From contig USFD01000131.1 of NCBI GenBank assembly GCA_900553885.1, positions 1-6,741 of the forward strand: a DNA stretch of 6,741 nt, written 5' to 3'. Source of the stretch: an uncultured Ruminococcus sp. GTDB taxonomy: Bacteria > Bacillota > Clostridia > Lachnospirales > Lachnospiraceae. Shown in pieces: positions 6,399 to 6,741 of this stretch. The translations under genes and the position numbers were made by a program. The notes beneath the pieces were generated by a model that saw only the letters and a program-made list of their open reading frames with translations, was not told where the DNA came from and did no database searches. The first letter of the stretch is position 1; each line of letters starts with the position of its first letter.

Positions 6399-6481
6399 CA
6401 ACTTTTTTTCTTTTTAATTCTACCAGCAGACAGCATCTCTTTTTATGCAAGGTTATCATTTTATCAACTGTATAAGCACGC

Positions 6482-6515
6482 AAAAAAGCACCAGCCAACT
6501 AAGTGACTGATGCTT
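6482..6515 (-). terminator. Intrinsic terminator of the beta-aspartyl peptidase gene
   Basis: On the minus strand AAGCATCAGTCA (6515-6504) pairs with TGGCTGGTGCTT (6497-6486), a 12-bp stem with two G-U pairs and a 6-nt loop, followed by further T residues (6485-6482). It begins 17 bases after the stop codon at 6533. It should stop the leftward transcript before the AT-rich accessory stretch. Confidence 0.85.
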
Positions 6516-6532
6516 CTCACATCTGATATCCT

Positions 6533-6741
6533 TTATTTTTTATAAACTGTATTCCCTTTTGCAATCACTTCAACAAGCTGAAGTTCCTGGTCGAGAATAC
6601 AAAGATCCGCATCATAGCCTTCTTCAACCTTACCTTTTCCCTTAAGACAAAGAATATCTGCTGGATTCGATGTAATTGTAGAAATTGCTATTTCTAAAGG
6701 AATTTCTGTTTTAAATACACATTCCTTTACTTCCTTCAGAA
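6533..6741 (-). CDS. iadA: Beta-aspartyl (isoaspartyl) dipeptidase, C-terminal part
   Basis: Partial: the gene enters from the right edge, and the last 68 codons and a TAA stop are present. Reading from the edge, LKEVKECVFKTEIPLEIAIS is followed by TITSNPADILCLKGKGKVEE and GYDADLCILD, then LVEVIAKGNTVYKK. This is the C-terminal signature of amidohydrolase-fold M38 enzymes: TxNPAxxLxL, then KGxxxxGxDADLxxLD, then V(I/Y)AKG. It fits the IadA family best, which hydrolyses isoaspartyl dipeptides from damaged proteins or from the diet. Metal ligands lie upstream, outside the window, so other amidohydrolases (for example N-acetylglucosamine-6-phosphate deacetylase or dihydroorotase-like) cannot be fully excluded. 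The DNA is visibly more AT-rich than pheST. The gene converges with the PTS-like gene and is not in an operon with it. Confidence 0.75.
   Translation of the reverse strand, partial: LKEVKECVFKTEIPLEIAISTITSNPADILCLKGKGKVEEGYDADLCILDQELQLVEVIAKGNTVYKK

Noticed and set aside
6401..6480. T-rich stretch and possible TTGATA/TAAAAA promoter on the minus strand
   Set aside because: Matches are weak in AT-rich DNA, and no additional gene or ribosome binding site is associated with them.
1..6741. CRISPR array, tRNA or rRNA genes, toxin-antitoxin or defence genes
   Set aside because: No regularly spaced repeats, no tRNA cloverleaf or rRNA motifs, and no recognisable defence or toxin families were found on either strand.

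Overview
The window looks like chromosomal DNA of a Gram-positive anaerobe of the class Clostridia, most probably a Lachnospiraceae-type gut bacterium. The reasons are a T-box tRNA-sensing leader in front of pheS-pheT, strong AGGAGG-type ribosome binding sites, TTGACA promoters, moderate GC in the genes with AT-rich gaps, and a PheS of the Bacillota type with a four-cysteine insert. Assignment below class level is inference.

Layout. (1) Positions 1-4070, minus strand, hold a complete phenylalanyl-tRNA synthetase operon. From right to left these are a TTGACA/TAAAAT promoter (4039-4067), a Phe-type T-box leader with a putative UUC specifier (about 3990-3726), its intrinsic terminator, pheS, a 20-bp gap, pheT, and an intrinsic terminator at 51-92. 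That terminator abuts a striking 23-bp-arm palindrome at 9-56. (2) Positions 4081-4262 form the divergent control region of the next gene. It carries a tandem 12-bp repeat, an 8-bp inverted repeat over a candidate -10 box, and a second candidate promoter. (3) Positions 4263-5855, plus strand, encode a 530-aa protein with an unassigned, Rossmann-like cytoplasmic N-terminal domain fused to a membrane domain that resembles fructose/glucose-superfamily PTS EIIC. No EIIA or EIIB partner is visible. A hairpin follows at 5873-5893. (4) Positions 5894-6480 are degenerate accessory DNA. They hold the C-terminal remnant of a DDE (IS4-like) transposase on the plus strand and, antisense to its end, a minus-strand promoter, inverted repeat, ribosome binding site and 20-codon ORF. 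(5) Positions 6482-6741, minus strand, hold a terminator and the last 68 codons of a beta-aspartyl dipeptidase (IadA-type, M38) gene that runs off the right edge.

How it fits together. When uncharged tRNA-Phe accumulates, the T-box should let transcription continue into pheST, raising synthetase supply. The PTS-like gene is transcribed divergently from the operon and converges on iadA, so neither neighbour is in an operon with it and its substrate cannot be inferred from context. Nothing here is clearly a new defence or mobile system. The least explained items are the N-terminal domain of the PTS-like protein and the small minus-strand transcription unit next to the transposase remnant.
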